Source: Metridium senile (Eukaryota; Cnidaria; Anthozoa; Actiniaria; Metridiidae). Taken from it: a stretch of DNA of 64,000 nucleotides. The notes below the pieces were generated by a model that worked only from the letters and a program-made list of their open reading frames with translations, ran no database searches and was not told the DNA's origin. Positions 11,501-44,310 of this stretch are shown piece after piece. Position numbers and translations under genes: made by a program. The first letter of the stretch is position 1. The number at the start of each line of letters is the position of its first letter. The stretch is from the NCBI GenBank assembly GCA_949775045.1, contig OX459102.1, positions 15,422,772-15,486,771 on the forward strand. Reading direction: 5' to 3'.

Positions 11501-14500
11501 GTTTAGTTTAGTTTAGTTTAGTTTAGTTTAGTTTAGTTTAGTTTAGTTTAGTTTAGTTTAGTTTAGTTTAGTTTAGTTTAGTTTAGTTTAGTTTAGTTTA
11601 GTTTAGTTTAGTTTAGTTTAGTTTAGTTTAGTTTAGTTTAGTTTAGTTTAGTTTAGTTTAGTTTAGTTTAGTTTAGTTTAGTTTAGTTTAGTTTAGTTTA
11701 GTTTAGTTTAGTTTAGTTGCTCTATGTAAATAGTTTGTAAATAACATGTAAATCCATTTACATCACATGTAATTAAATATCTACTTACAGATTATCGAAG
11801 TTTTTGCCCTTTTTCAGTGAAATGTCAGACTGTAATGCCGTATTCTTTAAACACTTCTGTAGGTTGTGGTGGTGATTATGAAGGTTTAAGTGGCAATATC
11901 CTATCACCGAACTATCCTTACAGTTACCCAAGTATGAAGGACTGTATATGGAGAATAGAAGCACCTAAAAACAAGTATATCTCAATTCGCTTTAACGAGT
12001 TTATAGGGATGAATGGAACAGTAAAATCGTGTGCACACGACCACGTTGAAATTAGAGATGGCTACACCAAAGAAGCGAAATCGTTAGGTAAGAACTATGG
12101 GATTCCTGTGGTAGACTATAAAGCAAAGGTATCCCAAAGAAGGTTTTTTGTAAAGACACAGACAACCCACAGTTTCGTTTGTTAAAAGAACAGGGATCAC
12201 AAATTTGTTTTACACAAAACACAGCGATACCAAAGTGTCTACCAAAATGGCTTTAAATCAAAACAGGCACAGGGATCTCAAAGTAGTTTTAGTTTAACTG
12301 CTTTCCTGAAAGACAGAAAGGCTGAATCCTTGGCTGACTAGTATTACAAGTTAGATGATAATTCAGATCTGTGTTTTCTTTTAGGGAGATTCTGTAATTA
12401 TAACCCACCTGAGGTCATTGTGTCCAGCGGTAATCAGATGTGGGTTCGTTTTCAATCAAGTATCAGTATGACACCAGGGAAGTTCAGCGCAGTCTTCCTC
12501 GTCCATTCAAGAGGTGATTAGTGTCTAATGATTAGTAATGAGCCCCGTATTAATCCATATCCCGAATAATATCAGCATATTAAACATCATCATTCCTCCG
12601 TCATCATTACCTTTGTCGTCATCATCGCTTTCACCATCATCATCATCACCTTTGTCGTCATCATCATTGCTGTGGTCTACCATCACTATCACCACTAAAC
12701 ACCACCACCACCAGCACCACGAACCACGCGACACCACCACGTAACACGTAACACGTACCACCAACCACTACCACCAACACCAACACCACCACGTAACACG
12801 TAACACGTAACACGTACCATCATCACCACTACCACCACCACGTATCATCATCACCACCACCACCACCACCACCACTACCACTACCAACACAATCACCTCC
12901 ACCACTTACCACAATCACCACCACGTCCTTATCATTATATATACTTTTTCATAAAAGTACACTGATATTATCACATACAGCTTTCTTACCACTTGTTTCT
13001 GTTTTGTCAGACTGTAATGCATCAATTGGTATGGAGGACGGTCGTATTGCTGATACCCAATTAACAGCCTCGTCATTCTCAAACTACTTCCCTAAAGCCT
13101 ACAGTCAGGCACAGCAATGGTCACTTCTACCCAAATATGGTCGATTGAATGGTGCTTATGCATGGTGCAGCCAGGTAATAGCTGTTATTACAGTTATATG
13201 CAAATGATTTCAAACAATGGATTCAAATCGAGGCTTTCGGGCAAACCTATTGTTTTCGCCCGAAAGCCTCGACTTCAACCCATTGTTCAAAATCATTTGC
13301 ATATAACTGTAATAACAGCTATTGCAATATACCTTTTTATGGTTCTAGTCAACAACCCAAGCCTCGATAGCGCTAGCGTGCATGTAATATATTCTTTAGA
13401 ATTTGACTACAGCTTTTTGTAATTCGAGGAATGTACACACTATCAAACAATAGACCTTTTCACGGTTCTAGTCAATCAACCCCAGCCACGATAGCATGTA
13501 AAATATTCTTTAGAATTTGACTTGACTACAGCTCAAATTGTCAAATTCTAAAGAATATATTACACGTTATCGAGGCTGAGGTTGATCGTTGATCGATCTA
13601 TATATTACAACCGTTTCAAAAGGGTTTGCACTTATGAAATTCCACCTGTCCCGAGATGGTTGTCGAAGCTAAGTTAGTAGAATGTTTTCAAGAGAGTAAT
13701 TAACCAAGTTCGAAAAGGTTTTCAAGATCAAAGAAGCCAAGTTGTATTTTAGCAATCTTGCATAGGAATACACCCGTTTTTAAAAGCTTGACAAAGCAGC
13801 AAAATTATTGGATACAATACACCTTTTTTCATAAAGGTTTTCGAATTGAATAATTCTTTACTGATCATTGTAGGCACAAGGAAGGCAAATGATTGTTGGA
13901 GAGTATTTCCAGATCGACTTCAGGAACCTAACAAAACTGACCGCTCTTGCTACTCAGGTAATTTAACCTTTTGCATTAATCACGTAGTCATGTGACCACT
14001 ACTCTGTCGTTTTTGCAGTGAGTGACTGTGGATGCATCGATTTACTCAGTTATTTGAGTAACCACTACTCAGTGAGGCGTTTTTGCAGTGAGTAACTGTG
14101 GATGCATCGATTTACTCAGTTATTAGAGTAACCACTATACTCAGTGAGGCGTTTTTGCAGTGAGTAACTGTGGATGCATCGATTTACTCTGTTATTTGAG
14201 TAACTACTACTCAGTCGTTTTTGTAGTGAGTGACTGTGGATGCGTCGATTTACTCAGTTATTTGAGTAACCACTACTCAGTGAGTCGTTTTTGCAGTGAG
14301 TAACTGTGGATGCATCGATTTACTCTGTTATTTGAGTAACCACTACTCAGTCGTTTTTGCAGTGAGTAACTGTGGATGCATCGATTTACTCAGTTATTTG
14401 AGTAACCACTACTCAGTCGTTTTTGCAGTGAGTAACTGTGGATGCATCGATTTACTCTGTTATTTGGGTAACCACTATACTCAGTGAGGCGTTTTTGCAG

Positions 14501-14979
14501 TGAGTAACTATTACTGTGGATGCATAAATTAAGTCCGTTTTTGGAGTAGCCACCACTCATTATTCAGTGAGAAACTGTGAGTGAAGTGTATTAATTTATC
14601 AGTGTTCAGTTATTTGCGTGACCACTACCCAGTCGCAGTGAGTAACTGTGGATGCAACAATTTATTCAGTCAATTAGAGTAACAACTATTCAGTCGTTTT
14701 TCCATTGAGTAACTGCATGTGAGTAACAGTTATCAGTCGTTGAGTGCATTGAGCAACAGCTAGCGCTGTGATGTGATGTCAACGTGTTTATTATCGATTG
14801 TAATAAAAGTGTCCTTTTCAGGGCTTTGTTCATCAAATAGGGACAGCAAACGCGGGCCATGTTCACATCGATTCCATTACATCTTATAAGATAGAGTTTA
14901 GTTTCGATGCAAACTACTGGATGGCTTACAGTGATGGAAGTGAGAACAGCACAGCTAAAGGATTCACGGTAATACATTT

Positions 14980-15072
<93 letters not shown>

Positions 15073-15168
15073 GTGATAATGACGAGTGATGGTGACGATG
15101 ATGATGACAGCGATGATGACGACAACGACGATGATGATGATGATGACGACGATGATGATGACGACGAC

Positions 15169-15219
<51 letters not shown>

Positions 15220-17228
15220 GATGATGCTATGTACGCATAATCATGATCAATGTTTATAATGATGTTTATAAGTTATAGTAGAGGACTTGGTGGCCGAGCG
15301 GTCAGCGGAAGGGACCCTGGGCCGACAGTCCTGGGTTTGTTTCCTGGTCGACTACATTGTGTCCTTGGACAAAATGCTTCACTTTCTGCCGATTGCCTCT
15401 CCTCACCCTGTAGCATGAATGGGTACCAACGTACCAAATTGCTGGGGTGAAGTTAGTTGGGAGATGACTGCATGAGTGGCGACCACCCCTTCCACTATGG
15501 GAGCTTTCGAAACTATAGCCTTTAGGTTGCTAAAGGCAACTATAAATCAATAACTATATATTTTGTTGCAGGAGTTTCTTGGTAACTACTACGTTGTAAG
15601 CGCAGTTTTGAACAAGCTCCATCCACCAATCATTGCTGACATGATTCGAGTAATACCAACCAACTACGCTAGTTTTCTTGGACATATGTGCCTTCGTATG
15701 GAGGTCTTTGGATGCCCCTATGATCTGGGTAAGGACAGATGCACTAGAATTGGCTGCTTAATAATAGACTTAGCACATCAAATAATATGAAGGAAGGAAG
15801 GGAAGAAAAAAGGGAGGGAGGGAGGAAAGAAGGAAGGAAATTAAATGAGCAATGAATATAGAAAACAAAGAAGGGAGTGAGGGAGGAAGAAAGGAGGTCT
15901 TTGGATGCCCCTATGATCATCTGGGTAAGAAAAGTTGCACTAGAATTGGTTGCTCAATGCCAGCCTTAGCACATAAAATAATAGGAAGGAAGGAAGGAAG
16001 GAAGGAAGGAAGGAAGAAAGAAAGGAAGGAGAGTACTGCAATAATTTAAGCCGAGTAAAATGTTAGGGCCTGGAGTTAATTTCCTGAGATATATATATCG
16101 TATATCACAATGGTTGTTGATTGTCTCCCTATAGGGTGTGGTAAGACTTTATCAATAGATGTTCCTGGTACAATCAACATTCGAGGACATCCAACAAAAG
16201 AAACGAACTGTAACTACCTCACCAAGCCGACACCACCCAGCTTTAAAGATCTTGTACTGATTTGGAGGTTTATACTGTTTAATATCCCATGCAGCTCTGG
16301 ACATATTATCATGCAGGTGGGTAGCTACGTATTGAATGTTATAAATAATGATTGTTATTATCATTAAAAAATTCATGAATAATTAATGAAATCATGACCA
16401 TGACGAGTGTTGTAAATCTGATACAACACTAGTGTTGTAGATCCTGATTTGCATAAGTTTTAACTGGTAATTTTACGGCAAAATTTATTTTAATCTTGAA
16501 AATTTTGGTAAAATATGAAAAAGCTAACCTAGACATTTTTTAAGTAGCTTACAACATTCGCGTCCGTGTTGTATCGGCGATACAACACGGCCGCTCAGTT
16601 GTAAACACTACATAAATAATAACCGAGACAATGTCGAGGTTACTATTCACCGATATGTAAATACAAAAATTTTAAATTTAAAATCTTGTAATGTTGTAAA
16701 CGACTTAAAAAGGTAAGGTCTTTCATATTTTACCAAAATTTTCAAGATTAAAATAAATTTCGACGTGAAATTACCAGTTAAAACTTATGCAAATCAGGAT
16801 ATACAACACTAGTGTTGTATCAGATTTACAACACTCGTCATGGTCATGGTTTTTTTGAAAATGTCTCAATAATTATTCATGAGGTTTTTAATAGAGAAAA
16901 TCATATTATATTCACCACCCTCACCATGCATCATTATTGTCATTATGGTCGTTATTATCGTTTTATCATCATCACCATTCGAAATTCCCATCAATCGTCA
17001 TCATCATGATCGTCATTTACATAATCACCTATACATTTATTACATTATCTCTATATCCGTAATCTCTATTTGATCATCTTTCTTATCATCATCACTTTAC
17101 CATCATCATCATCATCATCATCATCACCACTTTACCACCATCATCATTATCATCATCATCACCACTTTACCATGATCATCATGATCATCACTTTACCATC
17201 ATCATGGTCATCATCACCACTTTACCAC

Positions 17229-17269
<41 letters not shown>

Positions 17270-20200
17270 CCACTTTACCATCATCATCATCATCATCACT
17301 TTACCATCATCATGGTCATCATCATCATCATCATCACTTTACCATCATCATCATCATCATCATCACTTTACCATCATCATCATCATCACTTTACCATCAT
17401 CATGGTCATCATCATCACCACATAAACATTTTATCATCATAAGTGGACATCATCATCATCACTTAACCCTTTTACTCCGACGAAGGGCTAAAGCTCGAAA
17501 CGTCAGTAAAGTAAAGTGAACATTTTTTTACGGTGTTACAAATTTCATTATATTACCTATCGTTTATATCAAACACCGACGCAGCCTATACATCATCATA
17601 ATTAGCATTCTCATATTCCCTATATCATGACATCATACTTTATAATGGTAAATCCTCTTATTTACACTAAATCTTTATTGTAGCACAAATCCGGCGAGGC
17701 CGAGAAGATTTGCGACAATAATGCACCAAGTACTTACATAATGAAAGCTTCACAACAACTGCAGTTGAAGGTCCACCTTAAAAAAGGCACAGAATCACAG
17801 GGCTTGGATATCAGCTACAAAACCGAATCATTAGGTGAAATATAACATTTATTTAAAATAAATAATGACAAATAATGACAACGGCGATGACGATAACACT
17901 AACAATAAAAAATAAGGATGACGATAACGATAGCCATAACGAAGGCAATGATAACGATAAAGATAATGATAACGATAACGATACAGATAATGATAAAGAG
18001 AATGATAGTGATAACAATAACGATAACGATAATGACAATTAATGACAAGGATATAACGATAACGATAACCGGATGACAATAACTAAACACCGATAACGGC
18101 AGTGACAAAAACAACGGTCGACATTTATAGCGACAACGGCAACGACTACAACAATGATAACGACAGTGATAGCGATTGCGATTACAATAACAAGGACAAC
18201 AAAGCGTCGTAAAAAAGACAGCTAAAGACAATATAAATATAGCACTAACTCTTGCACTTTTTTTTACTTTTTCTCCCTTATAAAGGATGCGGCGAGATTC
18301 TGTACGTCCAACGTAACGCCTCCATTGCTTCTCCTCGGTTTCCTAAACACTACGGAACCGAGCAACGGTGTGTTTGGATACTAATAGGAGTAGGAAATAC
18401 GGCCAAGATAAGCGTTAAGTTTAAGGAGTTTGAACTACAGCCTACGAATGGGTCATCTCAGTGTGCTGACTATGTTGAAATAAAAAACGGACAGTTAGGT
18501 AAGTATATTGAAATTGTTTAGTAAATGCTCCAGTTTTGAGTTGGCATTTTCAATTTGCTTAAATCTTTGTATGCAGGGGCGGATCTAGGGGGTGTCCCTT
18601 CAGGCACCGGACACACTACTATTGTCGCAATTGCCCCTATTATATATTTGATATTTAAGGACTGGATACCGCCTAACACCTTAATTAAGAGCCCTTCATA
18701 ATTGCATTTGGGACAACCCCTGGCAAAATTTCTGGATCGGCCCCTGGTATATGCCCTCCTATGTTTCGCACAATTTATCACATTATTAACCCTCCTTTTC
18801 ATGTTCCGTATAGCATGAAACATCTACAAATGATAGGTAGTTGTTCTTTACCCCCTCCACCCCCAACAGTCATCCCCCACCGGCAGCCCTAGTCCTCGGC
18901 CTCTACCGCCAACAGCCATCCCCCACCAGCAGCCCTAGTCCTCGGCCTCCACCACCAACAGCCATCCCCCACCGGCAGTCCTAGTCCTCGACCTCCACCC
19001 CCAACAGCCACCCCCAACAGCCATCTCCCACCTGCAGCCCTATTCCTCGGCCTCCACCACATTTGATGCACACTGGTTGTCTCATCCCCTTCCTTAAAAC
19101 CACCGGCCATCTCCATCACCGATACAAAAGAGGACAGTCCCTCAACTTAATTAATTGAATTGATTAGTAGTTGTAGGGAGTCGTTCCCTCCTCATTACCC
19201 TCTTTAAATTCCCTACCTCCTCCTCTTTCTATATCGGAGAGCTGTCAGGATACTAAATCATGAGATTTGTTGACAAAACTATCGAATTGAATGTAGTTCC
19301 GGCATCAAATTTGCTATATATATAGGCGAGCGTAGTGTTTACAAGTGTTGGTAGTTGTGATACTAATTCGCCAACCATTTTGACTTTTTTATTTTGAATG
19401 TAGTTCCGGCATCAAATTTGCTATAGGTGACCGTAGTGTTTACAATTGTTGGTATTGTGGTACTTATTCGCCAACCATTTTTACAAAAACTTTGTATTTT
19501 TTTGGTTCTAATAACAATGGTTGGCTGGCATATCATAACCATAACAAAATACGTCACTGAACGTGCACCAATATACATATAAATCCATAACACAAATTGT
19601 CTTGATTGTGTTTTTCAGCTGATTCGCCATTAGTCGATCGTTACTGCGGTAAAACGCTGCCTATGGAACTCACTTCGACAGGGAATTCACTTCGTATCGA
19701 GTTCAATAGCGATAAGGAGATCACTGCTAAGGGATTCTTTATGGAATACGGCTATTTGCCTTCTAAACAACACAGTCAACTCAAAGGTATATGTCTTAAA
19801 TACTAAATGGAAACTAGCGGGTAAACTAGTATAGTTTGCGTCGGTATTTGATATAAACGATAGGTAATATAATGAAATTTGTACACCGTAAAAAAAAAAA
19901 AAAAAACACCGTAAAAAATGTTGACTTAACTTTACTGACGTTACGAGCTTTAGCCCTTCCTCGGAGTAAAGGGAAAGACGAAGGGCTAAAGCTCGTAACG
20001 TCAGTAAAGTTAATTAAGTCAACATTATTACGGTGTTACAAATTTCATTATACATGTATTACCTATGTCTTAAATACTCTGTACTTTTTTAACGTCTCGA
20101 TCTCATAGCCAAACGCAAGTATCCTATACTAATTGGCGAGACTAATGCAGCACTGCTCACGTACGTCAGTACTATAGTTTCGAGTATTTTGGTGTGCTGT

Positions 20201-20563
20201 TTAACACCATTTATTACCGGACATTAGTAACGATGATGATGATGATGATGATGTTGATGACGTTGATAAAAACGATGATGATGATCGATCAGTTGATTAT
20301 GATTTTGTTCTTGTTGCTAATGATGATGAAATGAAGAAGAATGAACATGCCTGGTGATGATGATGATGATGATAGCAATAATGCTGATGGCGACATATAT
20401 ATTAATGCTGATATTTATGCTGATCATTTTGATAGATCTCTCACAGCAGAGTGACTCACCACACGCGGTCCCTCCATCCAGTACCTCTGCCCTGACCACG
20501 CCCATATCGTCCTGGACCCTGGCTATATTGATCATGATTCTACCCATCATGAACATCAACTAA
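8084..20563 (+). CDS. Multi-CUB and F5/8 type C (discoidin) surface protein, GPI-type tail, 5' incomplete
   Basis: Exons seen: 8084-8308, 8781-8918, 10129-10357, 11085-11206, 11818-12087, 12385-12513, 13011-13174, 13874-13957, 14822-14968, 15572-15728, 16135-16316, 17684-17834, 18286-18498, 19619-19786, 20436-20563. All have GT-AG borders and matching phases; 834 aa from the first seen exon. Domains in order: CUB1 (exons 1-2, CSHSISGNSGSISSPGYPGK, FDVE, CIDVVEVKDG), CUB2 (3-4, GCGGSLTS), CUB3 (5-6, GCGGDYEGLSGNILSPNYP), F5/8C (7-10; starts DCNASIGMEDGRI, ends LRMEVFGCPYDL, with the two end cysteines and TSYKIEFSFDANYW), a divergent CUB4 (11-12), and CUB5 (13-14). The last exon is a Ser/Thr/Pro linker and a short hydrophobic end (WTLAILIMILPIM) with four residues after it, which fits a GPI signal better than a membrane span. 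CUB plus discoidin recalls neuropilin and related proteins, but order and number differ. Role is probably adhesion or co-reception outside the cell (inference). The signal-peptide exon is missing. Confidence 0.85.
8490..8581. repeat. (ATC)n microsatellite
   Basis: Trinucleotide array in the intron after CUB1 part 1. The overlapping Ile- and His-rich open frames are artefacts. Confidence 0.95.
8948..9015. repeat. Two 33-bp GGTGGT/GTTGTT units
   Basis: GCTGTGGTGGTGGTTGTTAT and the following bases are repeated twice in the intron that follows the second CUB1 exon. Confidence 0.75.
9106..9383. mobile_element. Foldback MITE family A, TA-flanked
   Basis: Inverted ends CACCTATTTCAATAATCGTT and its complement (ending GACAACGATTTTTGAAATAA then GTG). 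TA on both sides. A second internal inverted pair is CTCTGAAGCCTGCAAAGGAT (9151-) against the region at 9306-9340. About 278 bp, no coding. Same family as 44473-46333; remnants at 56-80 and 5124-5148. TA target sites suggest a Tc1/mariner-type transposase in trans (inference). Confidence 0.87.
9434..9627. mobile_element. Foldback MITE, TA-flanked, GCGCATTTG arms
   Basis: Ends GCACCGAGCTGTACTT and GTACAGCTGTCAGTGC, with arms continuing through ACAAAAGGCGCATTTG and its complement. TA both sides. 194 bp in the CUB1-CUB2 intron. Confidence 0.8.
9772..9893. mobile_element. Short foldback MITE, AGTCCCCTTCACAG ends
   Basis: Inverted ends AGTCCCCTTCACAGATCCCT and AGGGAACTGTGAAGGGGACT, about 24 bp each (GCGC inside), 122 bp overall. 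Third such element in one 1.2-kb intron. Confidence 0.8.
10675..10807. mobile_element. Foldback element with purine/pyrimidine stem
   Basis: TAGCCTGCGTGGTGGCTCTA at 10675 pairs with CTAGCCGCCACGCAGGCTA ending at 10807. The interior is a G/A-rich strand (10706-10740) facing a C/T-rich strand (10741-10790), so it can form one long hairpin. The open frames across it are spurious. Confidence 0.78.
11471..11719. repeat. (GTTTA)n microsatellite, about 50 copies
   Basis: Uninterrupted pentamer, 249 bp, in the intron between CUB2 and CUB3. It is flanked by AT-rich sequence with repeated TAGT/GTAAAT words. Confidence 0.97.
12590..12915. repeat. CAT/CAC-rich simple repeat
   Basis: ATC and ACC trinucleotides and several AACACGTA words (12742-12815) in the intron before the discoidin exons. 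No gene. Confidence 0.85.
13177..13323. mobile_element. Foldback element abutting a splice donor
   Basis: Arms of about 66 bp (AATAGCTGTTATTACAGTTA on, and the complement ending AACAGCTATT) with a 15-base spacer and only a few mismatches. The left arm starts two bases inside the intron whose donor is at 13175, so the primary transcript can fold the 5' splice site against a long hairpin. Confidence 0.88.
13324..13622. mobile_element. Degenerate foldback element plus partial copy
   Basis: 13443-13622 folds on itself (ATTCTTTAGAATTTGAC against GTCAAATTCTAAAGAAT; GGTTCTAGTCAATCAACC against GGTTGATC). 13324-13420 is a second partial copy with the same words (GGTTCTAGTCAACAACC, CCTCGATAGC). Confidence 0.65.
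14005..14760. repeat. Minisatellite of about 60-65 bp in the discoidin intron
   Basis: Around eight clear units (14005-14510), then degenerate ones. Each holds GTTTTTGCAGTGAGTAACTG, GGATGCATCGATTTACT and GAGTAACCACTACTCAGT. Each unit contains TTTTTGCAG, a passable 3' splice site, upstream of the true acceptor at 14821. Confidence 0.9.
14979..15232. repeat. (ATG)n and (GAC/GAT)n array
   Basis: Begins ten bases after the donor of exon 14822-14968. The long Met and Asp open frame here is an artefact. Confidence 0.95.
15281..15555 (+). mobile_element. tRNA-derived SINE
   Basis: Starts with a tRNA-like head: box A-like TGGCCGAGCGG (15291), then box B-like GGGTTTGTTTCC (15333). The GGCCGAGCGGTC core is the D-arm style of Ser/Leu tRNAs. 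The body continues with TTGTGTCCTTGGACAAAATG and CATGAATGGGTACCAACGTA, words typical of conserved SINE central domains in aquatic animals. It lies in the intron before exon 15572-15728. The end is set only approximately by the AT-rich tail. Confidence 0.75.
15699..16035. repeat. Tandem duplication of exon 10 end and donor, with GGAA repeats
   Basis: GAGGTCTTTGGATGCCCCTA at 15701 (exon end) recurs at 15894, followed again by a GTAAG donor. The duplicated intron stretch (GCACTAGAATTGG...TTAGCACA) follows in both. Offset 193 bp. Between and after are GGAA/GGGA arrays (15789-15840, 15985-16032). Confidence 0.88.
16393..16848. mobile_element. Foldback MITE with arms over 130 bp
   Basis: CATGACCATGACGAGTGTTG at 16393 is mirrored by CAACACTCGTCATGGTCATG ending at 16848. 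Inside, ATCTGATACAACACTAGTG, CTGATTTGCATAAGTTTTAA and TTTTGGTAAAATATGAAA each have mirrored partners. The centre carries a second small hairpin, GTTGTATCGGCGATACAAC. Confidence 0.9.
17089..17465. repeat. (ATC)n with CACTTTACC interruptions
   Basis: CATCAT arrays interrupted at intervals by CACTTTACCATC, about 375 bp, in the CUB4 intron. His/Ser open frames are artefacts. Confidence 0.93.
17467..17595. mobile_element. MITE half, GAAGGGCTAAAGCTCG family
   Basis: CGAAGGGCTAAAGCTCGAAA, CGTCAGTAAAGT, then ACGGTGTTACAAATTTCATT and TATCGTTTATATCAAACACC. The same words occur in both orientations at 19830-20066, so this is one arm or a truncated copy. Confidence 0.75.
17850..18215. repeat. AACGAT/GATAAC simple repeat
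   Basis: Imperfect (GATAAC)n/(ACGGCA)n stretch in the intron before CUB5. No gene. Confidence 0.8.
18574..18746. mobile_element. hAT-like MITE (CAGGGGCGGATCTAGG ends)
   Basis: Left end CAGGGGCGGATCTAGGGGG and right end CTGGATCGGCCCCTG are imperfect inverted termini of the CAGnGGCGGATC type known from hAT elements. About 173 bp. No clean 8-bp target duplication was seen. Confidence 0.65.
18845..19070. repeat. C-rich tandem repeat, about 66-bp units
   Basis: CCCTAGTCCTCGGCCTCCAC with CCAACAGCCATCCCCCACC recur three to four times. The minus-strand Gly/Trp-rich open frame is an artefact. Confidence 0.85.
19284..19580. mobile_element. MITE with partial internal duplication (GTAGTGTTTACAA family)
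   Basis: CGTAGTGTTTACAA with TGTTGGTA at 19330 and again at 19432 (109-bp duplication that includes TTGAATGTAGTTCCGGCATC). The facing end is CCATAACAAAATACGTCACT. A related copy is at 33240-33416. Confidence 0.7.
19830..20066. mobile_element. Foldback MITE, CTAAAGCTCGTAACGTCAGT arms
   Basis: Arms ACTGACGTTACGAGCTTTAG and CTAAAGCTCGTAACGTCAGT meet at 19955-20010 around GGAGTAAAGGGAAAGACG. The outer words ACGGTGTTACAAATTTCATT and CACCGTAAAAAATGTTGACT also mirror. It lies in the last intron of the CUB gene. Confidence 0.85.
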
Positions 20564-20840
20564 ACACATCGTCAAACAGCCAACTCAAGGACAGTTGTAA
20601 CTTTCACCATATGTAAAGACTTTATAGATAGTACTACACCGTAGTTCAAAATATATAACCTAGGACATTGTATTGACATAAATGCAAAAAAAAAAACCTT
20701 TTAGTCAATAGATCAAGTGTATGTATGATACAATTGTTGAAGTTTTTACTATGAGCAAGAAATGGACGGAGACAATTCGATAGCCGAGCCTTAGACTAGC
20801 ACATTGGTCAGTAAGTTAGTTTGTTTGTTCGTTAGTATTT

Positions 20841-20952
20841 CATTCATTCGTTCGTTCATCATATCGTTATTCGTTCGTTCGTTCAATTCGTTCCGAACGA
20901 ACGGTTCGTTCGTTCGTTCGTTCGTTCGTTCGTTCGTTCGTTCGTTCGTTTG
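20841..20952. repeat. (TTCG)n microsatellite
   Basis: TTCG tetramers with a central palindrome TTCCGAACGAACGGTTCG. Open frames on both strands through it are artefacts. Confidence 0.93.
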
Positions 20953-21968
20953 TTTCACCTCGCCCTGCAAAATACTTTGTACTACTGAACCTACAAATAC
21001 ACCGGTTGGCGTAAATACAAAGAGGCTAGATGTAACTAGGACGATTTCATGGCAGCCATGTTTGTGGTCAAAACAGAACTTTTCTCTCAAGGGAACAGAA
21101 ATTCTTTGTCGACATTCAAAAACTTTTGTACTTGTCCACAAACTGAACATGGATGCCATGGAATCCCTTTATTCCACATATATATATATATATAGGATAC
21201 TGACCAACATTTTAATTACGGTAGATATTTTATTAGTTGTAAAAACATGTTTTTGTACAAATAATTATCTAGAAATAAAAAGACTTTTAAAAACCTCTTT
21301 TTATTGTCAAATCATTTCTCATATTCTCTCCTTTCGATCATGGATAGTATACACCCTTTTAACTATGGTATAAACCTTGTACGTGATAATAAATAACAGA
21401 ATATGCTTGGTAACGGAACGAGTAGGGAACTCAATAGTTAAGACTGAAATGAATAAAACTGATGAATAAAACTATGGATGCGTAATATCATTTTTTCAAA
21501 AAGTTGAATTTGTTGGCAATTATATTTCCCAAATTTCCCAAATTTAAAAAAATGTAAATTAAATATATTTGAATTTTGAAATGAATAGTGAAAGCCAGTG
21601 AAATAAAAATCATATACAAGAGAAAAGGAATTGAAAAAAAAAATAGATCAACTCCAAGCAGATTAAAACTCGCGCCATTAAGAAATAACCCGCCCAGCAT
21701 CCCCCGACTGAAGCATCGAATCGTTTTACGTAAAGGATGAAGATTTCCGCCTAGCCCGACAGTCCCTCACCCGCGCTATCCCGATAGATGAACCTAACTC
21801 GCGCTATTCAAAAGACCATGGAGGGAGGAGCTAGAGACCAATTAAAAAAAAAAAATCTTTAATAATACATATTACATACATATTTGTATGAGACCAATTC
21901 TTAGACTTTAAACGGTAAGCTCCTTTGATCTACAATGGGATGGGATCCCTGTGGAATTTTTTGATCTT

Positions 21969-21977
21969 TCACGTGAC
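21969..21977. promoter_or_regulatory. TCACGTGAC E-box/CLEAR-like site 25 bp before the WASHC4 ATG
   Basis: TCACGTGAC is seen directly. It matches the core bound by bHLH-ZIP factors such as USF and TFEB (established), and TFEB targets endolysosomal genes. A role here is inference, since the palindrome can occur by chance. Confidence 0.4.
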
Positions 21978-22002
21978 CAGTCGAGAAGGAAGCAAATCCA
22001 AA

Positions 22003-44187
<22,185 letters not shown>

Positions 44188-44304
44188 CATGGATCATCTC
44201 CATATCTCATTCTAAACTCCCAGTGGCTAAATGGAGAAGAAGGTTCTGATTTCCAGCTTAACTGAATAAGCATTTTCGACATATAAAGAATTTAAATTAG
44301 AGTA

Positions 44305-44310
44305 AATAAA
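44305..44310 (+). terminator. WASHC4 polyadenylation signal candidate
   Basis: AATAAA, 118 bases after the stop codon; another AATAAA-like TTAATAAATTGG follows at about 44323. Confidence 0.6.

Larger units (their letters stand above)
20564..22002. other. Intergenic region, CUB gene 3' end to WASHC4 start
   Basis: AATAAA candidates for the CUB gene at 21274 and 21388. A (TTCG)n array lies at 20841-20952. A (TA)n run is near 21180. The stretch 21700-21830 is locally richer in GC with CCGCGCTATCCCGAT-like words and is the likely WASHC4 promoter. No gene seen. Confidence 0.6.

Noticed and set aside
14005..14510. CRISPR-like spaced repeats
   Set aside because: Units are contiguous and internally variable with no constant-length unique spacers; the gene context is animal.
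18889..19119. Minus-strand Gly/Trp-rich ORF
   Set aside because: Translation of a C-rich tandem repeat in an intron.
20804..21373. 189-codon ORF with Phe-Val-Arg-Ser repeats
   Set aside because: Product of the TTCG array and AT-rich flank; no signal of a gene.
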